Shown here: positions 15,426 to 25,749 of the stretch, piece by piece
Layout: each line of letters opens with the position of its first letter
Position numbering within the stretch: position 1 is the first letter of the stretch
Assembly (NCBI GenBank): GCA_046160545.1
Contig: JBJXGS010000193.1
Location: 53,835 to 117,834 of the forward strand
From: JAEUOS01 sp046160545
Lineage (GTDB): Bacteria; Pseudomonadota; Gammaproteobacteria; Burkholderiales; JAEUOS01
Direction: 5' to 3'
Length of the DNA stretch: 64,000 nt
Position numbers and translations under genes: made by a program
Notes under the pieces: model-generated
What the model was told of the DNA's origin: nothing
Database searches by the model: none
Seen by the model: only the letters and a program-made list of their open reading frames with translations

Positions 15426-16654
15426 TCCGTAGGCGACACGACAACGGCTTGGCGAGTGGTGTGGGATGCGCCCTCCTGCTGGCCTGCGCCGCTGTGGTTC
15501 TGGCACAGGCGCCGGAGACGCCCGCGCCATATGCAGGTACCGGCGCCCCCAGCACCACGCGCGCCGAGTACGACTGGCGGCTGCCGCGCTGGACACCCAA
15601 GCCACTGGTACCACCGGGCAACCCGATGTCGCATGAAAAGGTCGAGCTCGGGCGCTTCCTCTTCTACGACAAGCGCATGTCGATCAACGGCACCACCAGT
15701 TGCGCCACCTGCCATCAGCAGGCACGTGCCTTTACCGACGGCGTCAAGCTTGCCATCGGCGCCACCGGCGAGAAGCATCCGCGCAACACCATGGCGCTGG
15801 CCAATGTCGCCTACACGCCGGTGCTGACCTGGGCCAACCCGCTCATGACCGCTCTGGAATCACAGGCGCTGGTGCCGATGTTCGGCGAACATCCGGTAGA
15901 GATGGGCCTAGCCGGCAAGGAAGCTGAACTCCTGCGATTGCTGCGCCGCGATCCGCGCTACGAACGCCGCTTCGCGCTTGCCTTTCCCGGCGAAAGCGAC
16001 CCCTATACCCTGGCCAACCTGACGCGTGCATTGGCCGCATTCCAGCGCACTCTGGTGTCGTTCGACTCCCCTTATGACCGTTATCGCTATGGTGGCGACT
16101 CCAAGGCCATTCCCGCAGCGGCCAAGCGCGGCGAGCGCCTGTTTTTCAGCGAACGACTGGAATGCTTTCACTGCCACGGTGGCGTCAATTTTTCCGACTC
16201 GGTGGTGCACGAGCGACTGCGCGACGCGGAAATCGCCTTTCACAACACCGGGCTCTACAACCTCGATGGTCGCGGCGCGTTCCCGCCCGGCAACAAGGGG
16301 CTTATCGAGCATTCGGGCAAGCCCGGCGACATGGGGCGGTTCCGCACACCGAGCCTGCGCAACGTCGCGGTCACGGCGCCGTACATGCACGATGGCTCGG
16401 TGGCGACCTTGAGCGAGGCCATCGCCCACTACGCGCGCGGTGGGCGGCGCATCGCCTCCGGGCCGACGCGCGGCGATGGCGCGAAGAATCCATACAAGAG
16501 CGGTTTCGTCAAGGGCTTTCGTCTGACCGAAGGTGAGAAGCGCGACCTGATCGCGTTTCTCGAGAGCCTGACCGACCGCGGCTTCCTGACCGACCCCCGC
16601 TTTGCCGACCCGTTCGAGGCGCCCGGCACGGCAACCCTCCCCGCCTCCCGCTAG
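15422..16654 (+). CDS. MbnH/MauG-like di-haem cytochrome c peroxidase family enzyme
   Basis: 410 residues with a Sec signal peptide (hydrophobic core about residues 12-29) and two c-type haem sites, C94-A-T-C97-H98 and C248-F-H-C251-H252. The motifs ALVPMFGEHPVEMGL and FHNTGLYNLDGRGAFPPGN are those I associate with MbnH proteins, periplasmic di-haem enzymes which oxidise a tryptophan of the copper-binding partner MbnP. No MbnP gene is next to it; instead DUF2946 and PCu(A)C genes flank it. A generic cytochrome c peroxidase activity cannot be excluded. Confidence 0.85.
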   Translation: MIRRRHDNGLASGVGCALLLACAAVVLAQAPETPAPYAGTGAPSTTRAEYDWRLPRWTPKPLVPPGNPMSHEKVELGRFLFYDKRMSINGTTSCATCHQQARAFTDGVKLAIGATGEKHPRNTMALANVAYTPVLTWANPLMTALESQALVPMFGEHPVEMGLAGKEAELLRLLRRDPRYERRFALAFPGESDPYTLANLTRALAAFQRTLVSFDSPYDRYRYGGDSKAIPAAAKRGERLFFSERLECFHCHGGVNFSDSVVHERLRDAEIAFHNTGLYNLDGRGAFPPGNKGLIEHSGKPGDMGRFRTPSLRNVAVTAPYMHDGSVATLSEAIAHYARGGRRIASGPTRGDGAKNPYKSGFVKGFRLTEGEKRDLIAFLESLTDRGFLTDPRFADPFEAPGTATLPASR

Positions 16655-16665
16655 AAAGCATCATC

Positions 16666-17127
16666 ATGAAAATCTTCGGCGCACTGATCCTCTCGCTCTC
16701 CTTCGCGGTCAACGCGCACGACTTCAGCTTGAAGGACCTGCGCATCGTCCATCCGGTGGCCGCCGCCACCGTCCCTGGCGCTGCCACCGGCGGCGCCTAC
16801 CTGACCCTGGAGAACCGGGGCAAGGTCGCCGACCGCCTGATCGGCGCGTCCACACCGCGCGCCAGGCGTGTCGAGTTGCACACCATGAGCATGGATGGCG
16901 GCGTCATGCGCATGCGCGAGGTCGAGGGCATCGAGGTCAAGCCCGGCGAGACTGTCAAGATGCGCCCGGGTGCGGGCTTTCACCTGATGCTCATGGAACT
17001 GTCCGCGCCGCTCAAGGATGGCGAGACCTTTCCGCTCACCCTGATCTTCGAGAAATCCGGCAAGGTCGAGGTCAAGACCTGGGTGCAAAAGGCCAAGGGC
17101 GGCGCTCACGAGCACCACAAACACTAA
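16666..17127 (+). CDS. PCu(A)C family periplasmic copper chaperone
   Basis: 153 residues with a signal peptide ending near NAHD and a cupredoxin-like domain. The copper ligands can be placed at H72, M83, H106 and M108 (the family pattern is H-X10-M-X21-H-X-M; here the second spacer is one longer), within ELHTMSMDGGVMRMR and PGAGFHLMLM. The C-terminus is histidine rich (HEHHKH). PCu(A)C proteins deliver Cu(I), for instance to the CuA site of cytochrome oxidase. It starts 11 bases after the MbnH-like gene, so both are likely co-expressed. Confidence 0.9.
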   Translation: MKIFGALILSLSFAVNAHDFSLKDLRIVHPVAAATVPGAATGGAYLTLENRGKVADRLIGASTPRARRVELHTMSMDGGVMRMREVEGIEVKPGETVKMRPGAGFHLMLMELSAPLKDGETFPLTLIFEKSGKVEVKTWVQKAKGGAHEHHKH

Positions 17128-17136
17128 AACGACGCG

Positions 17137-17163
17137 CACCCGCGGGAAGCCCGCAGCCGGGTG
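17137..17163. terminator. Hairpin between convergent genes, possible terminator
   Basis: CACCCG (17137-17142) pairs with CGGGTG (17158-17163) around an inner CGGG-AAG-CCCG stem. It lies in the 49-base gap between the PCu(A)C gene and the convergent phosphatase gene. There is no T run, so it is only a candidate. Confidence 0.25.
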
Positions 17164-17176
17164 GTACGACCGCGCC

Positions 17177-17776
17177 TTACCGGTTCAGGAACATGAGGCG
17201 CTCGCGGAGTTCGCCGTCGGCACGTCGTGTAACGTCGACGCGCGACACACGCCCCTGGGCCACGTCGGTGAGAGCGAAGGCATCCGGGCTCATGCGCAGC
17301 GCACGCATGACCAGCATCTTCAGGCTGCCGGCATGGCCGACGATGGCGATGCGCTCGGTGCCTTTGTTGTGCGCGTCATCCAGCGTCGCCTGATAGAACT
17401 CGGTCACGCGCGCCCACAGGGCCATGAGGTTCTCGCCGCCCGGCGGAGCCCCATGCACGATGTCGGACCGCCAGCGCCGGGTTTCTTCGCTCGGCAGCTC
17501 TGACCACAGGCGCCCCTCCCAGCTTCCGAAGTCGAGTTCGCGCAATCGCTCGTCGACACCGGCCAGCGCACCGCAGGTCGCATCGACCAGGTGCCCGGCC
17601 AGCCGCGCACAGCGCGTGGCCGGACTGGAGTAGAAGGCCATGCCGCGCGGCAACTGCGCCGCAATGTGCGGTACGCGTGCGGCGAAATCGTGCTCATCGA
17701 GCGGCACGTCGGTGCGGCCATAGCAGGTACCCTCGACAACTGCGGGACGCGTATGACGGATCAGGAACACTTCCAT
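17177..17776 (-). CDS. Histidine phosphatase family protein, alpha-ribazole phosphatase (CobC)-like
   Basis: 199 residues. The phosphohistidine motif is LIRHTRP (RHG variant with T) near residue 6-11; the second half has ELDFGSWEG and the second catalytic histidine in IVGHAGSLK. The stretch GTCYGRTDVPLDE resembles alpha-ribazole-5'-phosphate phosphatases of the cobalamin pathway more than phosphoglycerate mutases, but no other cobalamin gene is nearby, so a housekeeping phosphatase role is equally possible. Confidence 0.82.
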   Translation of the reverse strand: MEVFLIRHTRPAVVEGTCYGRTDVPLDEHDFAARVPHIAAQLPRGMAFYSSPATRCARLAGHLVDATCGALAGVDERLRELDFGSWEGRLWSELPSEETRRWRSDIVHGAPPGGENLMALWARVTEFYQATLDDAHNKGTERIAIVGHAGSLKMLVMRALRMSPDAFALTDVAQGRVSRVDVTRRADGELRERLMFLNR

Positions 17777-17934
17777 GCTCAGCCGCCACCGGCAGTCAAC
17801 GTGGCAAGGGCGCCAGGCAGGGGCAGGCGCGAACCGAAATTCCGCACCAACTGGCGTGATCCGGCGGGCATCACAGTGATTTTCATGGTGCGCATGACCG
17901 TGAGGATTCTACGAGGTGTGCTCTACCGGCTGGC

Positions 17935-17940
17935 TATAAT
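17935..17940 (+). promoter_or_regulatory. Consensus -10 hexamer upstream of argS
   Basis: TATAAT lies 36 bases before the argS ATG in the 199-base gap after the divergent phosphatase gene. No good -35 is seen at 16-18 bases, so this is a candidate promoter only. Confidence 0.4.
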
Positions 17941-17975
17941 TTGCAATTGCCCCCGCGCGTCACAGCGCCCCTGTC

Positions 17976-19700
17976 ATGCTCCCCGCCATCCGCGCGCAGA
18001 TCACCGCCAGCATCGAGAACGCGCTTGCCACCTTGGGTGCAACACAGCACCCGCCGGTGGAACTTGAGCGGCCCAAGGTCGCCGCGCATGGTGACCTGGC
18101 CTGCAACATCGCCATGCAGCTGGCCAAGTCGCAGAAGCGCAACCCGCGCGAGCTGGCGACCCTGCTGGTGGCCGCCATCGCGGCCGCCGGCGACTCGCCG
18201 ATCGCGTCCGCCGAGGTCGCCGGGCCGGGCTTCATCAATCTGCGCATCAAGCCATCAGCCAAACTCGCGGTCATCGGCGCGGCACTCGCTGCAACGGACT
18301 CCTTCGGCAATTCACGTGCGCCGGACGCGGCACGGCTGATGGTCGAATTCGTCTCCGCCAATCCGACCGGCCCGCTGCACGTCGGTCACGGTCGCCAGGC
18401 GGCGCTGGGCGACGCCCTGTGCAACCTGTTCGCGGCGCGCGGGTTCGAAGTGACGCGGGAGTTCTACTACAACGACGCCGGAGCGCAGATCGCCAACCTG
18501 GCGCTGTCGGTGCAGGCGCGCTGCCGCGGCTTGTCGCCGGGCGAAGCCAACTGGCCTGCTGCGGCCTACAACGGCGACTACATCGCCGACATCGCAGAAG
18601 ACTATATGGCGAAGAAGTCGGTCAAGGCGGCCGACATCGAGGTGACCTCCGCGGGCGACATCGAAGACCTGGATGCCATCCGGCGCTTCGCCGTCGCCGC
18701 ACTGCGCCGCGAGCAGGACCTCGACCTTACGGTCTTTGGTGTGCGCTTCGACAATTACTATCTCGAATCGTCCCTCTACACCGAGGGCCGGGTCGATGCC
18801 GCGGTGGCCGCCATGAGCGCCTCGGGCAAGACCTACGAAGAGGGCGGCGCGCTGTGGTTGAAGAGCACCGACTTCGGCGACGACAAGGACCGCGTCATGC
18901 GCAAGTCCGACGCGACCTACACCTACTTCGTCCCCGACGTGGCCTATCACATCGCCAAGTGGCAACGCGGCTTTACGCGCGTGGTCAACGTGCAGGGCTC
19001 GGACCACCACGGCACCATCGCGCGCGTGCGCGCCGGCCTCATGGCCTCGGGCGCGGGCATCCCGCCGGGCTGGCCCGACTACGTGCTGCACAAGATGGTC
19101 ACGGTCATGAAGGGCGGCGCCGAGGTCAAGATCTCCAAGCGCGCCGGTTCGTACGTGACCCTGCGCGACTTGATCGAGATGTCCGGCGGCGGGCTGGGCG
19201 AGGCCGAGCTCGCCCGTGGGCGCGATGCGGTGCGCTTTTTCTTAGTCTCGCGCAAGGCCGATACCGAGTTCGTCTTCGACGTCGATCTGGCGCAAAAGGC
19301 CGGCGACGAAAATCCGGTCTATTACGTGCAGTATGCGCATGCGCGCATCTGCAGTGTGTTGTCCTCCTGGGACGAGCGCTGGCGCACGCGCACAGCCGAA
19401 CTGGCTGCGGCCCCGCTTGACGCCCTGGCCCACGAGCGCGAGCTGGCATTGGCGCAAAAACTGGGCGAACTACCCGGCGTGATCGAGACCGCGGCGCGCG
19501 ACCTGGCGCCCCACGACCTGGCCTTTTATGCACGCGACGTTGCCGCCGCCTTCCACGCCGTCTACAACGAGCGCGAATTGCGTGTCCTCAGCGCCACCGA
19601 AGAGGTTAAACTCGCCAGGCTTGCCCTCTACGCGGCAACCGCCCAGGTGATTCGCAACACGCTTGCCAAGATCGGCGTATGCGCCCCCGAGCACATGTGA
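17976..19700 (+). CDS. argS: Arginyl-tRNA synthetase
   Basis: 574 residues, normal length for class Ia ArgRS. The N-terminal Add-1 domain is followed by FVSANPTGPLHVGHGR, holding the HIGH-type signature (HVGH), and the KMSKS-equivalent region reads VKISKRAG. The C-terminal anticodon-binding domain ends KIGVCAPEHM. It charges tRNA-Arg in the cytoplasm. It is followed after 16 bases by a SPOR-domain gene, the usual order in Burkholderiales. Confidence 0.97.
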   Translation: MLPAIRAQITASIENALATLGATQHPPVELERPKVAAHGDLACNIAMQLAKSQKRNPRELATLLVAAIAAAGDSPIASAEVAGPGFINLRIKPSAKLAVIGAALAATDSFGNSRAPDAARLMVEFVSANPTGPLHVGHGRQAALGDALCNLFAARGFEVTREFYYNDAGAQIANLALSVQARCRGLSPGEANWPAAAYNGDYIADIAEDYMAKKSVKAADIEVTSAGDIEDLDAIRRFAVAALRREQDLDLTVFGVRFDNYYLESSLYTEGRVDAAVAAMSASGKTYEEGGALWLKSTDFGDDKDRVMRKSDATYTYFVPDVAYHIAKWQRGFTRVVNVQGSDHHGTIARVRAGLMASGAGIPPGWPDYVLHKMVTVMKGGAEVKISKRAGSYVTLRDLIEMSGGGLGEAELARGRDAVRFFLVSRKADTEFVFDVDLAQKAGDENPVYYVQYAHARICSVLSSWDERWRTRTAELAAAPLDALAHERELALAQKLGELPGVIETAARDLAPHDLAFYARDVAAAFHAVYNERELRVLSATEEVKLARLALYAATAQVIRNTLAKIGVCAPEHM

Positions 19701-19716
19701 GGCTGCCATTCCAAAC

Positions 19717-20412
19717 GTGAATCCGCCCAAGAACGCGCGCTCCGGACGTGCTGGTGCTCCCCGGCGCGGCGGTACGCTTTTGGGCATCGTCATCGGCCTG
19801 ATGCTGGGGCTCATCATCGCTGCCGCCGTCGCGCTGTTCCTCACCAAGGGCCCCAAGCCCTTCGCCGACAAGACCGCGCGCGCGCCCAGCGGGGCCGTGC
19901 CCAAGGGTTCCCCCAACGACGATCCCAACAAGCCGCTCTTCGGCAAGGATGCCAAGTCCCATCCCTCGCAAGCGACGCCAAGGGATGGCAAGGACGGCGA
20001 GAAACGCTTCTCTTTCTACGACATCCTGCCGGGCAAGGAGGAGGTGGTCGACCCGCGCAAGGCGGCGCCGGTGGCCAAGCTCGAACCGAAGGGGGAATCC
20101 CGCGCGGATACCGCCAAACCGGACCCTTCCCGCGCAGACCCGGCCAAGCCGGATGCCAAGGCTCCTGCCGGCGAGCGCTATTTCCTGCAGGCCGGTGCGT
20201 TCGCATCGGCGGGCGACGCCGACAACCAGAAGGCCAAGCTGGCGCTGATGGGCTTCGAGGCGCGCGTCGAGTCGATCGACATCGAGAACAAGGGTACCGT
20301 GTACCGGGTGCGCATGGGGCCCTACCAACGACTCGAGGACATCAACCGCATTCGCGCGACACTGACGCAGAACAACGTCGACGCCGCGCTGATCCGCGTG
20401 CGCGAACCCTGA
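19717..20412 (+). CDS. SPOR-domain membrane protein (FtsN-like)
   Basis: 231 residues from the GTG at 19717 (VNPPKNARSG), with the only purine-rich site being gaggc at the end of argS. A basic cytoplasmic start is followed by one transmembrane helix (GIVIGLMLGLIIAAAVALF), a Pro/Lys/Ala-rich linker, and a C-terminal SPOR domain (about residues 150-229, YFLQAGAFASAGDADNQKAK ... VYRVRMGPYQRLEDINRIRA). SPOR domains bind denuded septal peptidoglycan; the layout is that of FtsN and points to cell division. Confidence 0.88.
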   Translation: MNPPKNARSGRAGAPRRGGTLLGIVIGLMLGLIIAAAVALFLTKGPKPFADKTARAPSGAVPKGSPNDDPNKPLFGKDAKSHPSQATPRDGKDGEKRFSFYDILPGKEEVVDPRKAAPVAKLEPKGESRADTAKPDPSRADPAKPDAKAPAGERYFLQAGAFASAGDADNQKAKLALMGFEARVESIDIENKGTVYRVRMGPYQRLEDINRIRATLTQNNVDAALIRVREP

Positions 20413-20444
20413 TCGCGATCACGTTTATGCCCACGGAGGTGGTC

Positions 20445-21101
20445 ATGCGTAATTTGGTCAAACTGGCTGTTGCACTCCTCATGACCGGATTGGTTGGCGC
20501 TTCGGCCGCGCAGGCGCAGGTGCGCACCAGCCTGCCTTACCGCACCATCGATCCGCCGTTGGCGCCGGTCTCCGGGGTGCTCGGCGACAGCCCGCGCGAC
20601 AAGATCGAGGTGATCCAGTTCTTCTACTACGGCTGCCCGCATTGCTTCGACCAGCAGCCGCTGATCGAGGACTGGCTGGCCAAGAAGCCGGCGGATGTCG
20701 AATTCCGCTACATCCCGGCGCTGCGCGACGACAAGTGGCTGACCCTGACACGCGCCTACTTCGCGCTCGAACACCTCGGTGAGGCGATGCGACTGCACCG
20801 GCCGATCTATGACGTGATCAACTTCGACAGCGTCAACCTCGCCGAAGAAGCGCGCCTGATCGACTGGGTGTCGCGCAACGGGGTGGATCGCGCACGCTTT
20901 GTCGAGGCGCTCAATTCAGACCAGACGCGCGCCAAGGTGGAGGCGGTGCGCAAGCTTTCCAACGACTACAACGTGCGCGCCACGCCGACCCTGGTGGTGG
21001 CGGGCAAGTACCTGTTTGCCAGCGGGCAGGCCGGCAGCCATCACGAGGCGCTGCGCCTGCTCGAACAGTTCATCGAGGTCGCGCGACGCGAGAAGCGCTA
21101 G
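20445..21101 (+). CDS. dsbA: Thiol:disulfide interchange protein DsbA
   Basis: 218 residues from the ATG at 20445, chosen because a strong ggagg lies six bases before it. A signal peptide ends at AAQAQ; the mature thioredoxin fold has active site C64-P-H-C67 in FFYYGCPHCF and the cis-proline loop RATPTLVV. It introduces disulfide bonds into exported proteins, using DsbB for reoxidation. A second DsbA-like gene follows in tandem 43 bases downstream. Confidence 0.93.
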   Translation: MRNLVKLAVALLMTGLVGASAAQAQVRTSLPYRTIDPPLAPVSGVLGDSPRDKIEVIQFFYYGCPHCFDQQPLIEDWLAKKPADVEFRYIPALRDDKWLTLTRAYFALEHLGEAMRLHRPIYDVINFDSVNLAEEARLIDWVSRNGVDRARFVEALNSDQTRAKVEAVRKLSNDYNVRATPTLVVAGKYLFASGQAGSHHEALRLLEQFIEVARREKR

Positions 21102-21144
21102 CCATTCTGCACGCGCGCCGCTGCAATTTCCCGAAAGGACAGCC

Positions 21145-21798
21145 GTGAAATACAACCGCAGAACATTGATCGCGGCGCTGACCGCAGGCGCGGCCCTGCC
21201 GCTCGCTCCGCTGGCACGCGCGCAGCGCCGCGAACCGGACGCCGGCATCGACTACCGTGTACTCGACCCCGTGCAGCCGACAGAAAGCGGGTCCAGGATC
21301 GAGGTCATGGAGTTCTTCTGGTACGGCTGCCCGCATTGTTACGCCTTCGAGCCACCGCTGAGCGCCTGGGTCCGCAAGCTGCCCGCCGATGTGGCCTACC
21401 GGCGTCTCCCGGCACAGTTCAATCCGACCTGGGCGCAGCATGCCAAGCTCTTTTACGCCCTGGAGGCACTCGGACAGGTCGAACGACTGCACAAGAAATG
21501 CTTTGACACCATCCACATGGACCGCCGCGCGCTGGTGCAGGACGCCGACATGACCGAATGGGCGGTATCCAACGGCATCGATCGCGCACGCTTCACCGAA
21601 GCCCTCAACTCGGCCGAAGTAGCAACCAAGATGTCACTGGCGCGCCAGACGCTGATCAACTACCGTATAGACGGCGTGCCGGCGATGGCCTTGAACGGCC
21701 GCTTTCTCACCTCGCCCTCGATTGTCGGCAGCCACGAGGGCTGCCTGCAGGTGCTGGACTTCCTGATCGTCGAGGAACGCAAGCGCAAGCGCGCCTAG
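21145..21798 (+). CDS. Second DsbA-like thiol:disulfide oxidoreductase
   Basis: 217 residues from a GTG with gaaagga eight bases upstream. The N-terminus KYNRRTLIAALTAGAALPLA is a signal peptide of possible Tat type, cleaved near ARAQ. Active site C62-P-H-C65 sits in FFWYGCPHCYAFEP and the cis-proline is in DGVPAMAL, so it is catalytically complete. Overall layout matches the preceding DsbA but the sequences are clearly diverged, with a different cis-Pro neighbour (Val instead of Thr), a position known to tune redox properties. May serve a different substrate set. Confidence 0.9.
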   Translation: MKYNRRTLIAALTAGAALPLAPLARAQRREPDAGIDYRVLDPVQPTESGSRIEVMEFFWYGCPHCYAFEPPLSAWVRKLPADVAYRRLPAQFNPTWAQHAKLFYALEALGQVERLHKKCFDTIHMDRRALVQDADMTEWAVSNGIDRARFTEALNSAEVATKMSLARQTLINYRIDGVPAMALNGRFLTSPSIVGSHEGCLQVLDFLIVEERKRKRA

Positions 21799-21817
21799 GC
21801 GGTCTGCGCGCGCGGGC

Positions 21818-22027
21818 TCAGCCGCCCGCCTGCGCGCGCTGCCGGATCGATACCCACACCCGCTCGCGCGCAGCGTCGTCCATGCGCGACCAGCCGGCGA
21901 TCTCCTCGAGAGTGCGCAGGCAGCCGCTGCACTTTTCTCCGGCCGCATCAAGCCGGCAGATGCCGATGCACGGTGACGCCACGGGCAGGACGGGCGCCGC
22001 GCCACCGACAGGCGGACTGGTAGCCAT
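21818..22027 (-). CDS. DUF1289 small cysteine-rich protein
   Basis: 69 residues starting MATSPPVGG. The core SPCIGICRLD...KCSGCLRTLEEIAGW has four cysteines (C20, C24, C33, C36) and the conserved GC-R-T-x-x-E-I-x-x-W ending of the DUF1289 family, small proteins of unknown function likely to bind metal. Two bases separate it from the stop of the upstream dehydrogenase on the same strand, so it is the last gene of that operon. Confidence 0.85.
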   Translation of the reverse strand: MATSPPVGGAAPVLPVASPCIGICRLDAAGEKCSGCLRTLEEIAGWSRMDDAARERVWVSIRQRAQAGG

Positions 22028-22029
22028 CG

Positions 22030-22956
22030 TCAGTAGCCCTGTGCCCGGTCGATCAGCCCGGCGACGGGCAGACCGCGCTCGAGGTGACGGATCTTGTCGG
22101 CGATCTGCCGCATCGAGACCTCGAGCACGGTTTGCGCAGAGATGTGCGGCGTGATCGTGATGCGCGGGTGACGCCAGAGCGGAGAATCCTCCGGCAGCGG
22201 CTCGGTCGGAAAGACATCCAGGGTCGCACCGTCCAGATGTCCGTTGTCCAGGAGCGCAATCAGGTCGGCCTCGACTAAGTGTGCGCCGCGGCCGATGCCG
22301 ACCAAATGGGCTCCGGCCGGCAGCTGCAGCAGCAGATCGCGATCCAGAATGCCGCGCGTGGCCTCGGTCAGGGGCACGAGGCACACCAGGAGATTGCTCG
22401 CTGCCAGGAACGCCGCGCGCTCGTCATGCCCTGCATGGCAGGCCACCCCTTCGATGACATGTCGGCTGCGACTCCAGCCGTGCACCGTGAAACCCATCCC
22501 GACCAGAAAACGCGCGACCCGTTCGCCGAGCACACCCAATCCCATGATGCCGATCGAGAAGGACGCGCGCGGTGCGAAGGGCAGCTGCCGCCACTGCGAG
22601 CTTGCCTGCTGGCGCGCATATTCGTCGGTGCGGCGCAGTGCACGCAGTGCGCACCAGGCCACGTATTCCTCCATCTGCTCGCCCATGCCGGCGTCGGTGA
22701 CGCGCACCAGCGGCACGCCGGCCGGCAGCGCGCGACCATCAAGGATGGCGTCGACCCCGGCGCCCAGATTCATGATCGCCTTCAGGCGCGACTGCCCGGA
22801 AAAGAAGTCGGCGGGTGGCTTCCAGCACACCGCGTAATCACTCGATGCTTTATCGCCGTCTGCAAAGCGATGCACGCGCGCCTCCGGCAAGGCGGCACCC
22901 AGTGCTTCGGCCCACGCAGGCGCGTCCTCGTCGTCGGCGAAGAAGAGAACGTCCAT
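22030..22956 (-). CDS. D-2-hydroxyacid dehydrogenase, glyoxylate/hydroxypyruvate reductase A-like
   Basis: 308 residues from the ATG at 22956 (a TTG two codons earlier is possible). NAD(P)-binding GLGVLGERVARFL, the substrate-domain MEEYVAWCALR, arginine in VGIGRG.H and the catalytic histidine in ITITPHISAQT are in place. The absence of a long ACT or helical C-terminal extension and the overall order match GhrA-type enzymes that reduce glyoxylate and hydroxypyruvate. It is eight bases behind liuD and thus co-transcribed with the leucine genes, perhaps handling 2-keto acids. Confidence 0.85.
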   Translation of the reverse strand: MDVLFFADDEDAPAWAEALGAALPEARVHRFADGDKASSDYAVCWKPPADFFSGQSRLKAIMNLGAGVDAILDGRALPAGVPLVRVTDAGMGEQMEEYVAWCALRALRRTDEYARQQASSQWRQLPFAPRASFSIGIMGLGVLGERVARFLVGMGFTVHGWSRSRHVIEGVACHAGHDERAAFLAASNLLVCLVPLTEATRGILDRDLLLQLPAGAHLVGIGRGAHLVEADLIALLDNGHLDGATLDVFPTEPLPEDSPLWRHPRITITPHISAQTVLEVSMRQIADKIRHLERGLPVAGLIDRAQGY

Positions 22957-22964
22957 CGCCAAAC

Positions 22965-24931
<1,967 letters not shown>

Positions 24932-24932
<1 letters not shown>

Positions 24933-25741
24933 CAGTTTTCCCCGCTTTCCAGCTCGGCCACCCAACTGGGCGCGCGTTTTTCCAGGAACGACGCGATGCC
25001 TTCCCTGCCTTCGGCGCATGCGCGCGTCTCGGCGATGCGCCGCGCCGTCGCAGCGCGCACGGCCGGCGTCAGCCGCGTACCGCCGGAGAGCGCGATGAGC
25101 TTCTTGGATTCGGCTATCGCGCGCGGACCACCCAGCACGAGGTGCCCGAGGAGGTCGTTGATCCGGTCGTCCAACTCGCCGGGCAGACAAATGTCGTGCA
25201 CGAAGCCGATGCGGTAGGCCTCGGCGGCGTCAAAGCGCTCGGCCGACAAAAAGTAGCGCCCGGCGGCACGCTCGCCCATGGCGCGCACAACGTAGGGCGA
25301 GATGACGGCCGGGATCAGGCCCAGCTTGACCTCGGAGAGGCAGAACGTCGCTTCCACCGAGGCGATGGCCATGTCGCAGGCGGCCACGAAGCCCATGCCA
25401 CCCGCGTAGGCGTTGCCGTGCACCCGCGCCACGGTCGGCTTGGGAAAACTGGCCAGCGCCCACAGCGTTTCAGCCAGCGCCTGCGCGTCGCGCGTGCTCT
25501 TGGCCTTGGAGGAGGTCGAGGTCAGTTTCATCCACTTGAGGTCGCCGCCGGCGCAAAAGGACTTGCCGTGGCCGGCCAGCACCATGGCGCGCACGCCGCG
25601 GTCGCGCGCCAGGACCTTGAAGAGCGCGCGCATCTCGGCGATCACAACGTCGTTCAGCGCGTTGTGTATTTCGGGACGATTGAACCAGACGATGGCGACA
25701 TGATTGCGGATGTCGACCGCGAGGGTGGTGGGCTTGGACAT
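24932..25741 (-). CDS. liuC: Enoyl-CoA hydratase family, likely methylglutaconyl-CoA hydratase
   Basis: 269 residues with the crotonase fold: FNRPEIHNALND, oxyanion-hole motif SFCAGGDLKWM, and HGNAYAGGMGFVAACDMA with the second oxyanion glycine; ATFCLSEVKLGLIPAVISPYV closes the active site. Location between the two methylcrotonyl-CoA carboxylase subunits indicates hydration of 3-methylglutaconyl-CoA to HMG-CoA. Nine bases separate it from liuB and it overlaps liuD by one codon, so the three are one operon. Confidence 0.88.
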
Positions 25742-25749
25742 GCTCGGGC

